64,000 bases of DNA from Rhizobium rosettiformans (GCF_016806065.1 NZ_CP032405.1:2694001-2758000); one strand, 5' to 3'. Counted from the first letter of the stretch, positions 7,452 to 15,574 are shown. A program made the numbers and translations. The notes: a model not told the origin generated them from the sequence alone.

Positions 7452-8183
7452 ATGGAATATTCGGTTGTTTCGCGGGAGGAGTGGCTGGAGGCCCGCAAAT
7501 CCCTGCTTCAGCAAGAGAAGGAACTGACCCGTCAGCGCGACCGGGTAAACGCCGCGCGCCTCGCTCTGCCCTGGGTGCGCATGGACAAGGATTACCGCTT
7601 TCGGTCACCCACGGGCGAAAAGACGCTCGCCGATCTCTTCGATGGTCGCAGCCAGCTGATGATCAACCATTTTATGTTTCATCCCGATTGGGATGCCGGC
7701 TGCGAGGGCTGCTCCTTCTTCGCCGATCATATCGACGGCATGCTGCCGCATCTCAACAATCACGACGTCACCTTCGTCACCGTCTCCCGTGCGCCGCTTG
7801 AGAAGATCGAAGCCTACAAGCGGCGCATGAACTGGCATTTCCCCTGGGTCTCGTCCGGCGGCAGTGATTTCAACTACGACTTCCACGTCTCCTTCACCAA
7901 GGAGGAGCTCGCGTCCGGTTCGGTGAACTACAATTTCCGCGAGACGCCCAGCGACCGGGCCTTCGACGAACTGCCCGGCCTGTCTGCCTTCTATCGCAAC
8001 GACAAGGGCGAGATCTTCCATACCTATTCGCAATATGCCCGCGGCGGGGAGGAGGCTCTCGGCACGCTGATGATCCTCGATCATGCGCCGCTCGGCCGCA
8101 ACGAGACGGGCACGCTGAGCTTCGTCAAGCGCAAGGATGAATACGCTGAGAAGCCGGTCGAGATGGCCGGTTGCTGCCACTGA
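7452..8183 (+). CDS. DUF899 thioredoxin-like protein
   Basis: A 243-residue cytosolic protein of the DUF899 family, which has a thioredoxin-like fold. A CxxC-type pair occurs in GCEGCSFF, in the region where thioredoxin-like proteins carry their active site, and two adjacent Cys occur at the C-terminus (AGCCH). AGGAGG (7437-7442) precedes the ATG by 9 nt and fixes the start. First gene of a three-gene run with DUF1579 and a VOC protein under a divergent MarR regulator. A redox or electrophile-detoxification role is inferred from fold and context only. Confidence 0.85.
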   Translation: MEYSVVSREEWLEARKSLLQQEKELTRQRDRVNAARLALPWVRMDKDYRFRSPTGEKTLADLFDGRSQLMINHFMFHPDWDAGCEGCSFFADHIDGMLPHLNNHDVTFVTVSRAPLEKIEAYKRRMNWHFPWVSSGGSDFNYDFHVSFTKEELASGSVNYNFRETPSDRAFDELPGLSAFYRNDKGEIFHTYSQYARGGEEALGTLMILDHAPLGRNETGTLSFVKRKDEYAEKPVEMAGCCH

Positions 8184-8195
8184 AGGAGATGGGAC

Positions 8196-8687
8196 ATGGA
8201 ATTTCCAAAACCCACCGAACATCACCGCTTCCTCGACCGGCTGGTCGGCGACTGGCTCTTCCTGACCTCGACCGGCATGGACGGCTACGATCCCGACGAT
8301 CCCGAGAAGCGCTGGACCGAAAAGGTCCGTTCCATCGGCGGCCTCTGGGTGGTCGCGGAAGGTGAGGGCGGCATGGGCGATGGTGGCGAGCGTGCCACCA
8401 TGATCATGATCCTCGGCTACGATCCCCGCGAGGGCCATTATGTCGGCAGCTGGATCGGCTCGATGATGGACAAATTCTGGGTCTACAAGGGCTGGCTGGA
8501 AGACGACGGTCAGACGCTTGTGCTCGAGGCGGAGGGGCCGAGCATGCAGGATCCGTCCCGCACCGAGACCTATCGTGATGTCATTCACTTCAAGGATGAC
8601 GACACCCGAACCTTCTCGGGCAGCGTCCGCCAGCCCGATGGCAGCTTTCATACTTTCATGACGAGCGAAGCAAAACGCATCGGCTGA
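8196..8687 (+). CDS. DUF1579 family protein
   Basis: A 163-residue soluble protein matching DUF1579: the N-terminal LVGDWLF block, repeated beta-strand segments (GLWVVAEGEG, TMIMILGYD, GSWIGSMM) and a C-terminal strand. The family is predicted to be a lipocalin-like beta barrel; its biochemical role is unknown. It starts 12 bp after the DUF899 stop behind AAGGAG and is followed 29 bp later by the VOC gene, so co-transcription is likely. Confidence 0.82.
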   Translation: MEFPKPTEHHRFLDRLVGDWLFLTSTGMDGYDPDDPEKRWTEKVRSIGGLWVVAEGEGGMGDGGERATMIMILGYDPREGHYVGSWIGSMMDKFWVYKGWLEDDGQTLVLEAEGPSMQDPSRTETYRDVIHFKDDDTRTFSGSVRQPDGSFHTFMTSEAKRIG

Positions 8688-8716
8688 TCGCCGACAGATT
8701 TGGAGAGAGACTGCGC

Positions 8717-9493
8717 ATGCATGGCACATTCATCTGGCACGAGCTGATGACCCCCGATCCGGCCGCAGCCAAGGCCTTTTATGGCCCGCTGCTCGGCTGG
8801 GAGCCGACCGATATGCAGATGGAAGGCTTCACCTATACCACCTTCGCCGTCCCCGGCTTCCCGTCCGGCGTCGCCGGCATGATGGCGCTGACGGAAGACA
8901 TGAAAGGGCAGGGCATCCCGCCGAACTGGACCGGTTACATCGGCGTCGATGATGTCGACCAGACGGCGGCCGATTATGCGGCAAATGGCGGCACGATCTG
9001 CCGCCCCGCTGAAGATATCCCCGGCGTTGGCCGATTCGCAGTGGTCGCGGACCCGCAGGGCGCTGTCCTTTGCATCATGACACCGAAGATGGAAGACGGC
9101 TCGGAAGGCAGCTGGCCGACCCCGGGCAGCGTTGGCACGGTCGGTTGGAACGAGCTGATGGCCGGTGATTGGGAAAAGGTCTGGGACTTCTACGCCGCCC
9201 GATTCGGCTGGGAAAAGGATATGGCCGTCGACATGGGGCCGCTTGGCACCTATCAGACCTTCAAGCTTAGCGGTCGCGGCATCGGCGGCATGATGACCAA
9301 GACGCCGGAGATCCCGGCACCTTACTGGGGGTTCTTCTTCATCGTCCCGGCCATCGATGCAGCCATCGAGAAGATGAAGTCCATCGGCGGGAGCCTCATG
9401 TTCGGCCCCCACGAGGTGCCTGGTGGATCGTGGATCGCCGCCTGCCAGGATCCGCAAGGCGCCTATTTCAACCTGACGGCAGCGAAAAAGTGA
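8717..9493 (+). CDS. VOC (glyoxalase/dioxygenase fold) protein, two domains
   Basis: A 258-residue protein built from two vicinal-oxygen-chelate halves: residues about 1-122 (GTFIWHELMTPDP start) and about 138-255 (TVGWNELMAGDW start). The two halves align with each other, including the GWEPTD/GWEKDM and PAPYWGF/PPNWTGY segments, showing internal duplication. The family includes glyoxalases and thiol transferases; the metal ligands are not certain here. Last gene of the MarR-linked cluster, followed by a hairpin terminator. Confidence 0.85.
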   Translation: MHGTFIWHELMTPDPAAAKAFYGPLLGWEPTDMQMEGFTYTTFAVPGFPSGVAGMMALTEDMKGQGIPPNWTGYIGVDDVDQTAADYAANGGTICRPAEDIPGVGRFAVVADPQGAVLCIMTPKMEDGSEGSWPTPGSVGTVGWNELMAGDWEKVWDFYAARFGWEKDMAVDMGPLGTYQTFKLSGRGIGGMMTKTPEIPAPYWGFFFIVPAIDAAIEKMKSIGGSLMFGPHEVPGGSWIAACQDPQGAYFNLTAAKK

Positions 9494-9497
9494 TACG

Positions 9498-9534
9498 CAA
9501 AGGCCGGAGAGGCGTTCTGCCGCTCCGGCCTTTG
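9498..9534 (+). terminator. Terminator hairpin after the VOC gene
   Basis: CAAAGGCCGGAG (9498-9509) pairs perfectly with CTCCGGCCTTTG (9523-9534), a 12-bp stem with a 13-nt loop ending in a short T run. Confidence 0.7.
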
Positions 9535-9565
9535 TCGAATTCTGCTGCGATTGTGGGCGCTCGGC

Positions 9566-9793
9566 TCAGCCGCGCTTCACGGCCTTTTTCACCGCACGCT
9601 TTTTCGGTGCGGGGGCCTGCTCGGCTTCGAGCGCTTCCCGTTGCATGCGCAACGCCTTCAGCGTTTCCGTCTTGCGTTCGCGCGCGGTCGCTTCCTGAGC
9701 GATCAGCGAGCGGGCAACGCTGTCGGTCGTGGCGGCCTTGTCCTGCGGGGAAACCTTTTCAGGCTTGAAGAAGGTCTCTTTGGTGGCGGTCAT
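9566..9793 (-). CDS. Small basic conserved hypothetical protein, 75 aa
   Basis: A 75-residue charged protein with an N-terminal acidic/Thr-rich part, a helix-forming middle (ARERKTETLKALRMQREALE) and a Lys/Ala tail (KKRAVKKAVKRG). It looks like a nucleic-acid-associated small protein but has no recognisable domain. AAGGATCCGGAC precedes the ATG. It lies downstream of rpsU on the same strand, 132 bp away, and its tail composition resembles that of S21, so a translation-related role is possible but speculative. Confidence 0.6.
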   Translation of the reverse strand: MTATKETFFKPEKVSPQDKAATTDSVARSLIAQEATARERKTETLKALRMQREALEAEQAPAPKKRAVKKAVKRG

Positions 9794-9925
9794 GTCCGGA
9801 TCCTTCCTGCAGCCTGGCTGCCTGTCTCGGCATGTCTGGACCCTGCCCGCGTCGCAAACTGCGTTGCGCCTTCGTGGCGGGGAGGGCGGGTCCGCGCGCC
9901 CGAGGGCGCACGGATCATAGCGTCA

Positions 9926-10162
9926 TTAGCGCGTACGCACTGCCTTCTTCGGAGCCGGCAGGAGGCCTTCGCGCTGCATCTTCTTGCGCGCGAGCTTGCG
10001 CTGGCGACGAATGGCTTCCGCCTTTTCGCGCACGCGCTTTTCCGACGGCTTTTCAAAGGCGCTGCGGGCCTTCATCTCGCGGAAGAGACCTTCGCGCTGC
10101 ATCTTCTTCTTCAGCACGCGGAGTGCTTGGTCGACATTGTTGTCACGAACGAGAACTTGCAC
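9926..10162 (-). CDS. rpsU: 30S ribosomal protein S21
   Basis: Small-subunit protein S21, which helps the 30S subunit engage mRNA near the anti-Shine-Dalgarno end of 16S rRNA. The sequence has the family's [19 protein letters not shown] start, EKPSEKR centre and basic C-terminus. The start is taken as GTG at 10162, giving 78 residues and the usual S21 N-terminus; TTCCTT on the plus strand (10169-10174) is the AAGGAA ribosome-binding site 6 nt upstream. An ATG further upstream would add an atypical 16-residue extension. A small hairpin (10177-10192) lies just before the ribosome-binding site. Confidence 0.93.
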   Translation of the reverse strand: MQVLVRDNNVDQALRVLKKKMQREGLFREMKARSAFEKPSEKRVREKAEAIRRQRKLARKKMQREGLLPAPKKAVRTR

Positions 10163-10312
10163 GGTCGTTTCCTTTCCGGGCGTTGATGCCCGCTTGTTTT
10201 CGAGTTTCAAAGGAGGGGATACGACAGGCTAACGCGCCATGCCCCGGCGAAGATCCCGACAAAATCGGGCAAAGATGTGGATCGCGGCTGAAGGCTTCGA
10301 TCACAGGATAAA

Positions 10313-10340
10313 CAAAAAAGGCCGGGCGGAACCCGACCTT
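10313..10340 (-). terminator. Rho-independent terminator of the cold-shock gene
   Basis: On the minus strand AAGGTCGGG (10340-10332) pairs with CCCGGCCTT (10326-10318), one G-U pair and a 5-nt loop, followed by a T-rich run at 10319-10311. Confidence 0.8.
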
Positions 10341-10402
10341 CCCTCGCCACTCAGCCCCCTCTGCCGGTAGATCCGTTATCAGCGGGGGCGAGCGACAAAT
10401 TA

Positions 10403-10612
10403 TTAAGCGGCGCGCAGGTTGTCGGCCGAGCTCTTGCCCGAACGCTTGTCCTGGACGATGTCGTAGCCGATCTTCTGGCCTTCGACGAGGTCGCGCATGC
10501 CGGCGCGCTGAACTGCAGAGATGTGGACGAACACGTCGGCAGAGCCTTCATCCGGCTGGATGAAACCAAAACCCTTGGTGCTGTTGAACCACTTTACGGT
10601 ACCTGTGTTCAT
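10403..10612 (-). CDS. Cold-shock protein (CspA family)
   Basis: A 69-residue single cold-shock domain protein, an RNA chaperone that melts secondary structure. RNP1 (KGFGFI) and RNP2 (VFVHIS) are intact, as are the aromatic residues of the RNA-binding face (VKWFN). It starts right after AAGGAAATCGTT and has its own promoter about 120-155 bp upstream and its own terminator. The long leader contains two mutually exclusive structures around the ribosome-binding site, so post-transcriptional temperature control is likely. Confidence 0.95.
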   Translation of the reverse strand: MNTGTVKWFNSTKGFGFIQPDEGSADVFVHISAVQRAGMRDLVEGQKIGYDIVQDKRSGKSSADNLRAA

Positions 10613-10684
10613 AACGATTTCCTTTCAATCGTTGGGCTTGCCGCCGAGACATTCGACGGCTGGTATATCGACGTTGAAGGAAAT
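10613..10684 (-). promoter_or_regulatory. Cold-shock mRNA leader with alternative structures at the ribosome-binding site
   Basis: In mRNA sense, AACGAT and ATCGTT (10633-10628 and 10618-10613) form a 6-bp hairpin directly before the AUG with AAGGAA in its loop. Alternatively, ATTTCCTTCAA (10684-10674) can pair with TTGAAAGGAAAT (10628-10617) with one bulged A, masking the ribosome-binding site. The two pairings exclude each other. This is the layout of an RNA switch. Confidence 0.55.
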
Positions 10685-10738
10685 CTGGCGTGCGCTAAAA
10701 GCGCGTAGACAAAGTCGCTCGCAATCTTCGATGGCGGC

Positions 10739-10767
10739 AATATAGGGAAAGGATGGCGCCGACACAA
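10739..10767 (-). promoter_or_regulatory. Sigma-70 type promoter of the cold-shock gene
   Basis: On the minus strand a -35-like TTGTGT (10767-10762) and a -10-like TATATT (10744-10739) are 17 bp apart. Transcription would start near 10732, giving a leader of about 120 nt. Confidence 0.6.
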
Positions 10768-11074
10768 GCAAAAACCGGAAAACCGCTGTTTCAAGGCTGT
10801 TCACGAAGCGAAAGGCACGAGGGAAGCAGCGGAAAACATTGCGGAAATCGGCTTTCGCACCGCGGCGAAAAAGTGATGTGGCAAGCCGTAGAATACGCTC
10901 CTTCAATATTTCTTCATCATATCGTGAAGGATTGATATTTTTTGATCGCTTTAGGCTGTTTCACGCAAAAACAGTACGACGATCTTGACCTCTGCTTGCT
11001 ACGACAACGCGCCACCTGCGGCTTGAAAAAAGCCATCATCTGGCACGTCTCATCCCTCATCAACGGACCCTCCG
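10768..11074. other. Intergenic region without recognised gene
   Basis: A relatively AT-rich stretch between the divergent cold-shock and secreted-protein genes. It must hold the promoter of the rightward gene at 11075. I see no convincing coding frame, repeat or RNA gene in it. Confidence 0.5.
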
Positions 11075-11566
11075 ATGAACAAGTTTCTCGCCGCAACCGC
11101 AATCCTCCTGATCACCGCGTCCACTGCCCTTGCAGGCAGTTTTACCTTCCCCTCCGACGAGCCGGCCGCGTCAGTCGAAATCCCGGATGACTGGCAGCCG
11201 ACCGAGACCGATTACGGCGTCGAGGCGAACTCTCCTGACGCCGGCACCTATATCTCCTTCGACATTGCAGGCGCCGAAGACATGGACCAGGTCATGACCG
11301 ACGTCTTCGGCTTCCTGGAAGAAAACGGCGTCGTGCCCGATCCGGCGTCTCAGAAAGAATCAAAGGACCAGCTGAACGGTATGTCTTTCGAGACCATCGA
11401 CTGGAAGGGCACGGACAAGGACGGTCCCGTCTCGATCGGCGTGGGCATTATTGGCCTTTCCGACGAAAAGATCGCCATCGTCACCTATTGGGCATCCACG
11501 GAAACCGAAGCCCAGAACATGCCCGAAGTCGGCAAGATCCTCGCAACACTGAAGCCGGCCGGCTGA
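11075..11566 (+). CDS. Secreted hypothetical protein, 163 aa
   Basis: A 163-residue protein with a classical signal peptide (KFLAATAILLITASTALA, cleavage after ALA). The mature part is acidic, lacks Cys and alternates short strands, compatible with a small periplasmic beta-rich domain. I do not recognise a family. The ATG follows GGACCCTCCG. It stands alone between the cold-shock gene and the desaturase; a long inverted repeat lies just downstream. Confidence 0.65.
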   Translation: MNKFLAATAILLITASTALAGSFTFPSDEPAASVEIPDDWQPTETDYGVEANSPDAGTYISFDIAGAEDMDQVMTDVFGFLEENGVVPDPASQKESKDQLNGMSFETIDWKGTDKDGPVSIGVGIIGLSDEKIAIVTYWASTETEAQNMPEVGKILATLKPAG

Positions 11567-11881
11567 TTGGCGCCGCTCGTCGCTGACCAGAAGACCAGCG
11601 TCCCGGTTCTTGAACGTTCCGGGACGCCATGCACAATCGCCGGCGAAATGCCGCAGCCGGACAAGCGACAGTGTTCCATGGCGACAAGGCCTCCATGATC
11701 TGATAGGAGAGGCCACCCGTTCCAGGAGTGACGGGCGATCTCTAAGTCACGAAAGCCAGCCGACCATGACAATTGCTGCGGGCCTCTCCTTCGGATGCCC
11801 CGTGTCGTGCGCCCCGATATCGGGCGTCTTTAGCCTCTCTGCCGCCTTTCCCGATCAAACCAACCTTTCGGAGGCCGGCCT
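11567..11881. other. Intergenic region with inverted repeats before the desaturase
   Basis: No gene is supported here. GCGTCCCGG (11598-11606) and CCGGGACGC (11619-11627) form a 9-bp stem that may end the upstream transcript, although no T run follows. A near-palindrome around a GATATC core (about 11811-11829) lies closer to the desaturase and could be an operator. Confidence 0.5.
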
Positions 11882-12934
11882 GTGAGCGCTGCATTCGATT
11901 ACCGCGACGATCAGATCGTCGAAGACGAGTCCCCTGACGCCAAGGCCTGGCTGAAAATCGTCAATACCTATCGCAAACCGGACCTGACGCGCTCGAGCTT
12001 CGAGCTCGGCGTCACGCTCGTGCCCTTCGTCCTGCTCTGGCTCGGTGCGTGGGCAAGCTTCGAATACGCCTTCTGGCCGGGCCTCGTGCTCGTCGTGCCG
12101 GCAGCAGCCTTCCTGCTGCGCCTGTTCATCATCCAGCATGACTGCGGCCACGGCGCCTTCTTCGCCCGTCGCTCGGTGGACGATTGGACCGGTCGCCTGC
12201 TCGGTGTCCTGACATTCACGCCCTACGACTACTGGCGTCGCGCTCACGCCGAACACCATGCGACCGCCGGCAATCTGGAAGAACGCGGCGTCGGCGACAT
12301 CACCACGCTGACGGTTGCCGAATACAAGGCCCTGTCCCCGATGGGCCGCCTCGGCTACCGCCTCTATCGCAATCCGGTCGTGCTCTTCGGCATCGGCCCG
12401 ATCTGGGTCTTCCTCCTGAAGCAGCGTCTGCCCTTCGGCATGATGAAGGATGGCGCTCTGCCCTGGGTCTCCACCATGGCAACGAATGTCGGCATGGTGA
12501 TCATGGCGGCACTGATGATCTGGCTTGCCGGCCTTGATGCCTTCCTGATCGTGCATCTGCCGATCGTGCTGCTCGCCGGCGCATTGGGCATCTGGCTCTT
12601 CTATGTCCAGCACCAGTTCGAGGACACCCACTGGTCCAACCCGCCGGAATGGCAGTTCCAGCACGCAGCGCTCCACGGCGCCTCGCATTACGATCTGCCT
12701 TGGGGCCTGCGCTGGCTGACCGGCCATATCGGCGTGCATCACGTGCATCACCTGTCGAGCAAGATCCCCTTCTACCGCCTCCCGGAAGTTCTGCGCGACC
12801 ATCCGGAGTTGAAGTCGATCAGCCGCATCACCTTGAAGGAAAGCTTCGCCTGCGTGAAGCTCGTGTTGTGGGACGAAGCCCGCGGCCGCCTTGTGTCCTT
12901 CCGCGAAGCCCGCCGGATGGCTGTGGCCGCCTGA
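11882..12934 (+). CDS. Membrane fatty acid desaturase
   Basis: A 350-residue di-iron acyl-lipid desaturase that would introduce double bonds into membrane fatty acids with an electron donor. The three histidine boxes are present: HDCGH (about residue 82), HAEHH (about 121) and HHVHH (about 285), separated by paired transmembrane helices. Start is GTG at 11882 after GGAGG. It resembles the delta-12/omega-6 group; regiospecificity cannot be read from sequence. It stands alone and converges on the WYL regulator. Confidence 0.9.
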   Translation: MSAAFDYRDDQIVEDESPDAKAWLKIVNTYRKPDLTRSSFELGVTLVPFVLLWLGAWASFEYAFWPGLVLVVPAAAFLLRLFIIQHDCGHGAFFARRSVDDWTGRLLGVLTFTPYDYWRRAHAEHHATAGNLEERGVGDITTLTVAEYKALSPMGRLGYRLYRNPVVLFGIGPIWVFLLKQRLPFGMMKDGALPWVSTMATNVGMVIMAALMIWLAGLDAFLIVHLPIVLLAGALGIWLFYVQHQFEDTHWSNPPEWQFQHAALHGASHYDLPWGLRWLTGHIGVHHVHHLSSKIPFYRLPEVLRDHPELKSISRITLKESFACVKLVLWDEARGRLVSFREARRMAVAA

Positions 12935-12988
12935 TCTCTGCAGTAAAATCTGAAAATCGGGACGCCCGTTGCTCAGCCGAGCAGCGAG

Positions 12989-13013
12989 CGTTTCCCTAGG
13001 GCGATGGGAAACG
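12989..13013. terminator. Hairpin between convergent desaturase and WYL regulator genes
   Basis: CGTTTCCC (12989-12996) and GGGAAACG (13006-13013) form an 8-bp stem with a 9-nt loop. There is no clear T run, so termination is plausible but not certain. Confidence 0.45.
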
Positions 13014-13023
13014 AGACTGCGGC

Positions 13024-13716
13024 TTAGCTTTTCGTACCCGTCTCCCAGCCCGCCACCCAAAGCTTGCGCAGCCTGTCGCCCTCACGCCGGAAATGCACCC
13101 CCGTCGCGCGGCAGTCCCTGATCCGATCGACCCGGAAATTGCGGATGCCTTGGCGCAATTCGCACCAGCCGACGACGACTTCGGCCTCGGCATAATGGAT
13201 GACGGCGATCGGCCGGATCCGCCGCGTCGTCGCCTGCTGCTGCTCGTTGACATAGTCGATATCGAGCTTTTCCTCGTCGCGGATCGCCCGACGGATCATC
13301 GAGAAGTCGATCGCTTCAGGAGTTTCCGCCACCCGCCCCCAGGCATAGAGCGAGCGTGAGACGATCGCCTCGCGCAACGGTCCCGGCACAGCCGCCGCGA
13401 TCTTGTCCATCACCCGCGCCGAGGCCTCGCGCAGCTCGGGGTCCGCCGTGCGCTTCGTGAGCGCCATGCCAAGCACGATGGCTTCCGTCTCCTCGGCCGT
13501 GAACATCAACGGCGGCAGGTGAAAGCCGGGCCTGAGGATATAGCCGATCCCGCGCTCTCCTTCGATCGGCACGCGCATCGCCTGAAGGGCGGCGATATCG
13601 CGGTAGATCGACCGCTGCGTGACCTCCAGTTTTTCGGCAATCTGCTGCGCCGTTATCGGGTGGTCGGCGAGCCTCAAGATCTGGATGATCTCGAACAGCC
13701 GGGAAGCCTTGCGCAT
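13024..13716 (-). CDS. WYL-domain transcriptional regulator (YafY type)
   Basis: A 230-residue regulator with an N-terminal HTH_11 domain (residues about 1-60; ITAQQIAEKLEVTQRSIYRD) and a C-terminal WYL domain (from about 130; IDYVNEQQQATTRRIRP). WYL domains sense ligands in known regulators. The start at 13716 follows GGGGGATC. It is divergent from a LysE-type exporter with a 9-bp inverted repeat between them, so it probably controls the exporter. Confidence 0.88.
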   Translation of the reverse strand: MRKASRLFEIIQILRLADHPITAQQIAEKLEVTQRSIYRDIAALQAMRVPIEGERGIGYILRPGFHLPPLMFTAEETEAIVLGMALTKRTADPELREASARVMDKIAAAVPGPLREAIVSRSLYAWGRVAETPEAIDFSMIRRAIRDEEKLDIDYVNEQQQATTRRIRPIAVIHYAEAEVVVGWCELRQGIRNFRVDRIRDCRATGVHFRREGDRLRKLWVAGWETGTKS

Positions 13717-13730
13717 GTGATCCCCCGTCA

Positions 13731-13754
13731 CAACTGACACAGCTCTGTCAGTTG
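13731..13754. promoter_or_regulatory. 9-bp inverted repeat, likely WYL regulator operator
   Basis: CAACTGACA (13731-13739) and TGTCAGTTG (13746-13754) are perfect inverted arms separated by 6 bp, placed between the divergent regulator (start 13716) and LysE-type gene (start 13838). CAACTGACA recurs once more at 13830-13838, just before the exporter's ATG. Confidence 0.6.
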
Positions 13755-13837
13755 GCTATCTGTATAGCATGCCAGAACAGGCTGAAAACAGGCGAAAGCC
13801 TGGATCGGTCGTCCTCTTCACAGCACAGGCAACTGAC

Positions 13838-14473
13838 ATGACCTACGCCGAAAACCTCTGGCTCTTCACGCTGCTTCTAGCCGGCATCATCACCGTGCCC
13901 GGCATGGACATGATCTTCGTCATGGCCAATACCCTGACCGGCGGGCGCCGGGCCGGCGTGGCGGCAACTTCGGGCATCATGTTGGGTGGCGTCTTCCACA
14001 CCCTCTTCGGCACAGTTGCCGTTACGGCCCTCTCGACGCTAGTGCCGCAGCTTGCCGGCCCCATGCTGGTAATCGGCTCCGCCTACATGATCTGGATCGG
14101 CTACACGCTCGCCAAAAGCGCCATCGTCATCGACGGTATCGAGGCGTCAAAACTGCACCGCTCGGCCCGCATCTTCACCCAGGGCCTGATTACCTGCCTG
14201 CTGAACCCGAAAGCCTGGCTCTTCATCCTCGCCGTCTACCCGCAATTCATGCGCCCCGAGTACGGCCCATTCTGGCGCCAAGCGCTGGTCATGGGCGCGC
14301 TCACACTGCTGCTCCAGGCAACCGTCTACGGCGGTCTCGCGCTCGCCGCCGCCAAAGGAAGAGATGCGCTGACCTCGATACCGCAGGTGACCATATGGAT
14401 CGGCCGCGCCGCCGGCTGGCTGCTGGTCGCGGTGGCGGTGCTGATGCTGGTGGAGGGGTGGAGGAGTTGGTGA
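13838..14473 (+). CDS. LysE/RhtB family exporter
   Basis: A 211-residue inner-membrane exporter of amino acids or related small molecules. About six transmembrane helices; the family's PGMDMIFVMA motif near residue 20 and LNPKAWLF near residue 124 are present. The start at 13838 gives the usual LysE N-terminus; an in-frame ATG at 13769 would add an unusual hydrophilic leader. Divergent from the WYL regulator, which likely controls it. Confidence 0.9.
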   Translation: MTYAENLWLFTLLLAGIITVPGMDMIFVMANTLTGGRRAGVAATSGIMLGGVFHTLFGTVAVTALSTLVPQLAGPMLVIGSAYMIWIGYTLAKSAIVIDGIEASKLHRSARIFTQGLITCLLNPKAWLFILAVYPQFMRPEYGPFWRQALVMGALTLLLQATVYGGLALAAAKGRDALTSIPQVTIWIGRAAGWLLVAVAVLMLVEGWRSW

Positions 14474-14482
14474 GCGATTAGC

Positions 14483-15007
14483 TCAACCGTTCAGTCGCTT
14501 CTCCATGAACAGGCTCAACGGATCGGGCTGGTAGGCGCCAAAGGGCGGGATCTCCCGATAACCCGCCTTTCGGTAAAGCCCGATCGCCTCGGGCTGATAG
14601 ATCCCCGTTTCAAGCCGAATGACCGACATGTTGCGCTGCAACGCCCTTTCCTCCAGCGCCTGCAGCAATTGTTTGCCGAGCTTCAGCCCACGAGCGGCTT
14701 CATCGACGAACATCCGCTTGATCTCGGCGCTGCCATCGTCATGACCGACAAGGGCGGCGCAACCAAGTATCGCCTCGCCGGAGCGTGCGACGAAGAAGGA
14801 GACTTTGGCCTCCTCAAGTTCGTTAAGCGGAACCATGTGGTTGCTTTCGCCTGGATAGAGCGAAGCCGCATAGGCGTTTGACAGCTCAAGCAGTCGGATC
14901 ACACCTGCTTGGCGCGGCGTCTCCTGGGCAATCGAAATGGCATCCTGATTGGGGCGGCCCTCATCGACAAGCATTGCGAAGCGCGGGTCGCCGGGCAGGG
15001 GGCTCAC
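14483..15007 (-). CDS. GNAT family N-acetyltransferase, third gene of the BrnTA operon
   Basis: A 174-residue GCN5-type acetyltransferase. The acetyl-CoA-binding motif A is seen in MFVDEAARGLKLGKQLL and a C-terminal substrate region in YRKAGYREIPPFG. The start is GTG at 15007, overlapping the brnA stop in GTGA, so it is translationally coupled to the antitoxin gene. Substrate unknown. Position in a toxin-antitoxin operon is unusual and may be accessory cargo or functionally linked. Confidence 0.85.
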   Translation of the reverse strand: MSPLPGDPRFAMLVDEGRPNQDAISIAQETPRQAGVIRLLELSNAYAASLYPGESNHMVPLNELEEAKVSFFVARSGEAILGCAALVGHDDGSAEIKRMFVDEAARGLKLGKQLLQALEERALQRNMSVIRLETGIYQPEAIGLYRKAGYREIPPFGAYQPDPLSLFMEKRLNG

Positions 15008-15315
15008 AGCCCCACCGCCTTGCGCAAGGCCTCGTTCATCCGCGACTGCCAGCCGTCGCCTGTTGCCTTGAAGCGGTCGATCACCTCCTGATCGAGCCGG
15101 ATGCTGATCGCCTTTTTTGGGCTCTCTGCCTTCGGCCGGCCGAGCTTGCGGTCTATTGCCTCGGCGAGATCCGGAAAGACCTCACGGAAGGGGCGGAACT
15201 CTTTCAACTCTTCTTCTGTGATTTCCGGATTGTCGGGATCGGACGCGATCATCGCCTGGATCTCCGCCTCTTCTTCATCTGTCAGCGGTCTCTTGGACGA
15301 AAACTTCCCGCTCAT
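15004..15315 (-). CDS. brnA: BrnA family antitoxin
   Basis: A 103-residue antitoxin. An acidic N-terminal region (DEEEAEIQAM, EITEEELKEF) precedes a ribbon-helix-helix-like C-terminus (KKAISIRLDQEVIDRFKATG), as in BrnA. Such proteins neutralise BrnT and repress their own operon. The ATG overlaps the toxin stop in ATGA; toxin precedes antitoxin, the normal BrnTA order. Confidence 0.9.
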   Translation of the reverse strand: MSGKFSSKRPLTDEEEAEIQAMIASDPDNPEITEEELKEFRPFREVFPDLAEAIDRKLGRPKAESPKKAISIRLDQEVIDRFKATGDGWQSRMNEALRKAVGL

Positions 15316-15560
15316 ATGAGGCTCCTCTCCCGCCGGCTGGCCGCGCGCATGGAAATGATCGACAGCGCTTCGGGGCCCAAAGGCATATAGATCACTGCAA
15401 CAACGATACGACCGTTCAGCTCACCGATCGCGATAGTCCGGCCCGATTTTGCCGGACGGATGCTGGCACCGACGAAGAAGCGCTCATCGAGCTCGGCAAA
15501 GTCGAGGCCGTGCTTTGCCAGATTCTGCAGCCGCTTCGGTTCGTCCCAGACGATGATCAT
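15312..15560 (-). CDS. brnT: BrnT family ribonuclease toxin
   Basis: An 82-residue RelE-fold toxin. The N-terminal block DEPKRLQNLAKHGLDF and the C-terminal ISMRAASRRER are diagnostic for BrnT. Members cleave RNA and arrest growth. No Shine-Dalgarno sequence is visible before the ATG, and a -10-like TATACA lies immediately upstream, so a very short leader is possible. An inverted repeat CGGAA-A-TTCCG (15575-15585) overlaps the promoter and may be the BrnA operator. Confidence 0.9.
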   Translation of the reverse strand: MIIVWDEPKRLQNLAKHGLDFAELDERFFVGASIRPAKSGRTIAIGELNGRIVVAVIYMPLGPEALSIISMRAASRRERSLI

Positions 15561-15574
15561 AGTTTATGTATATA

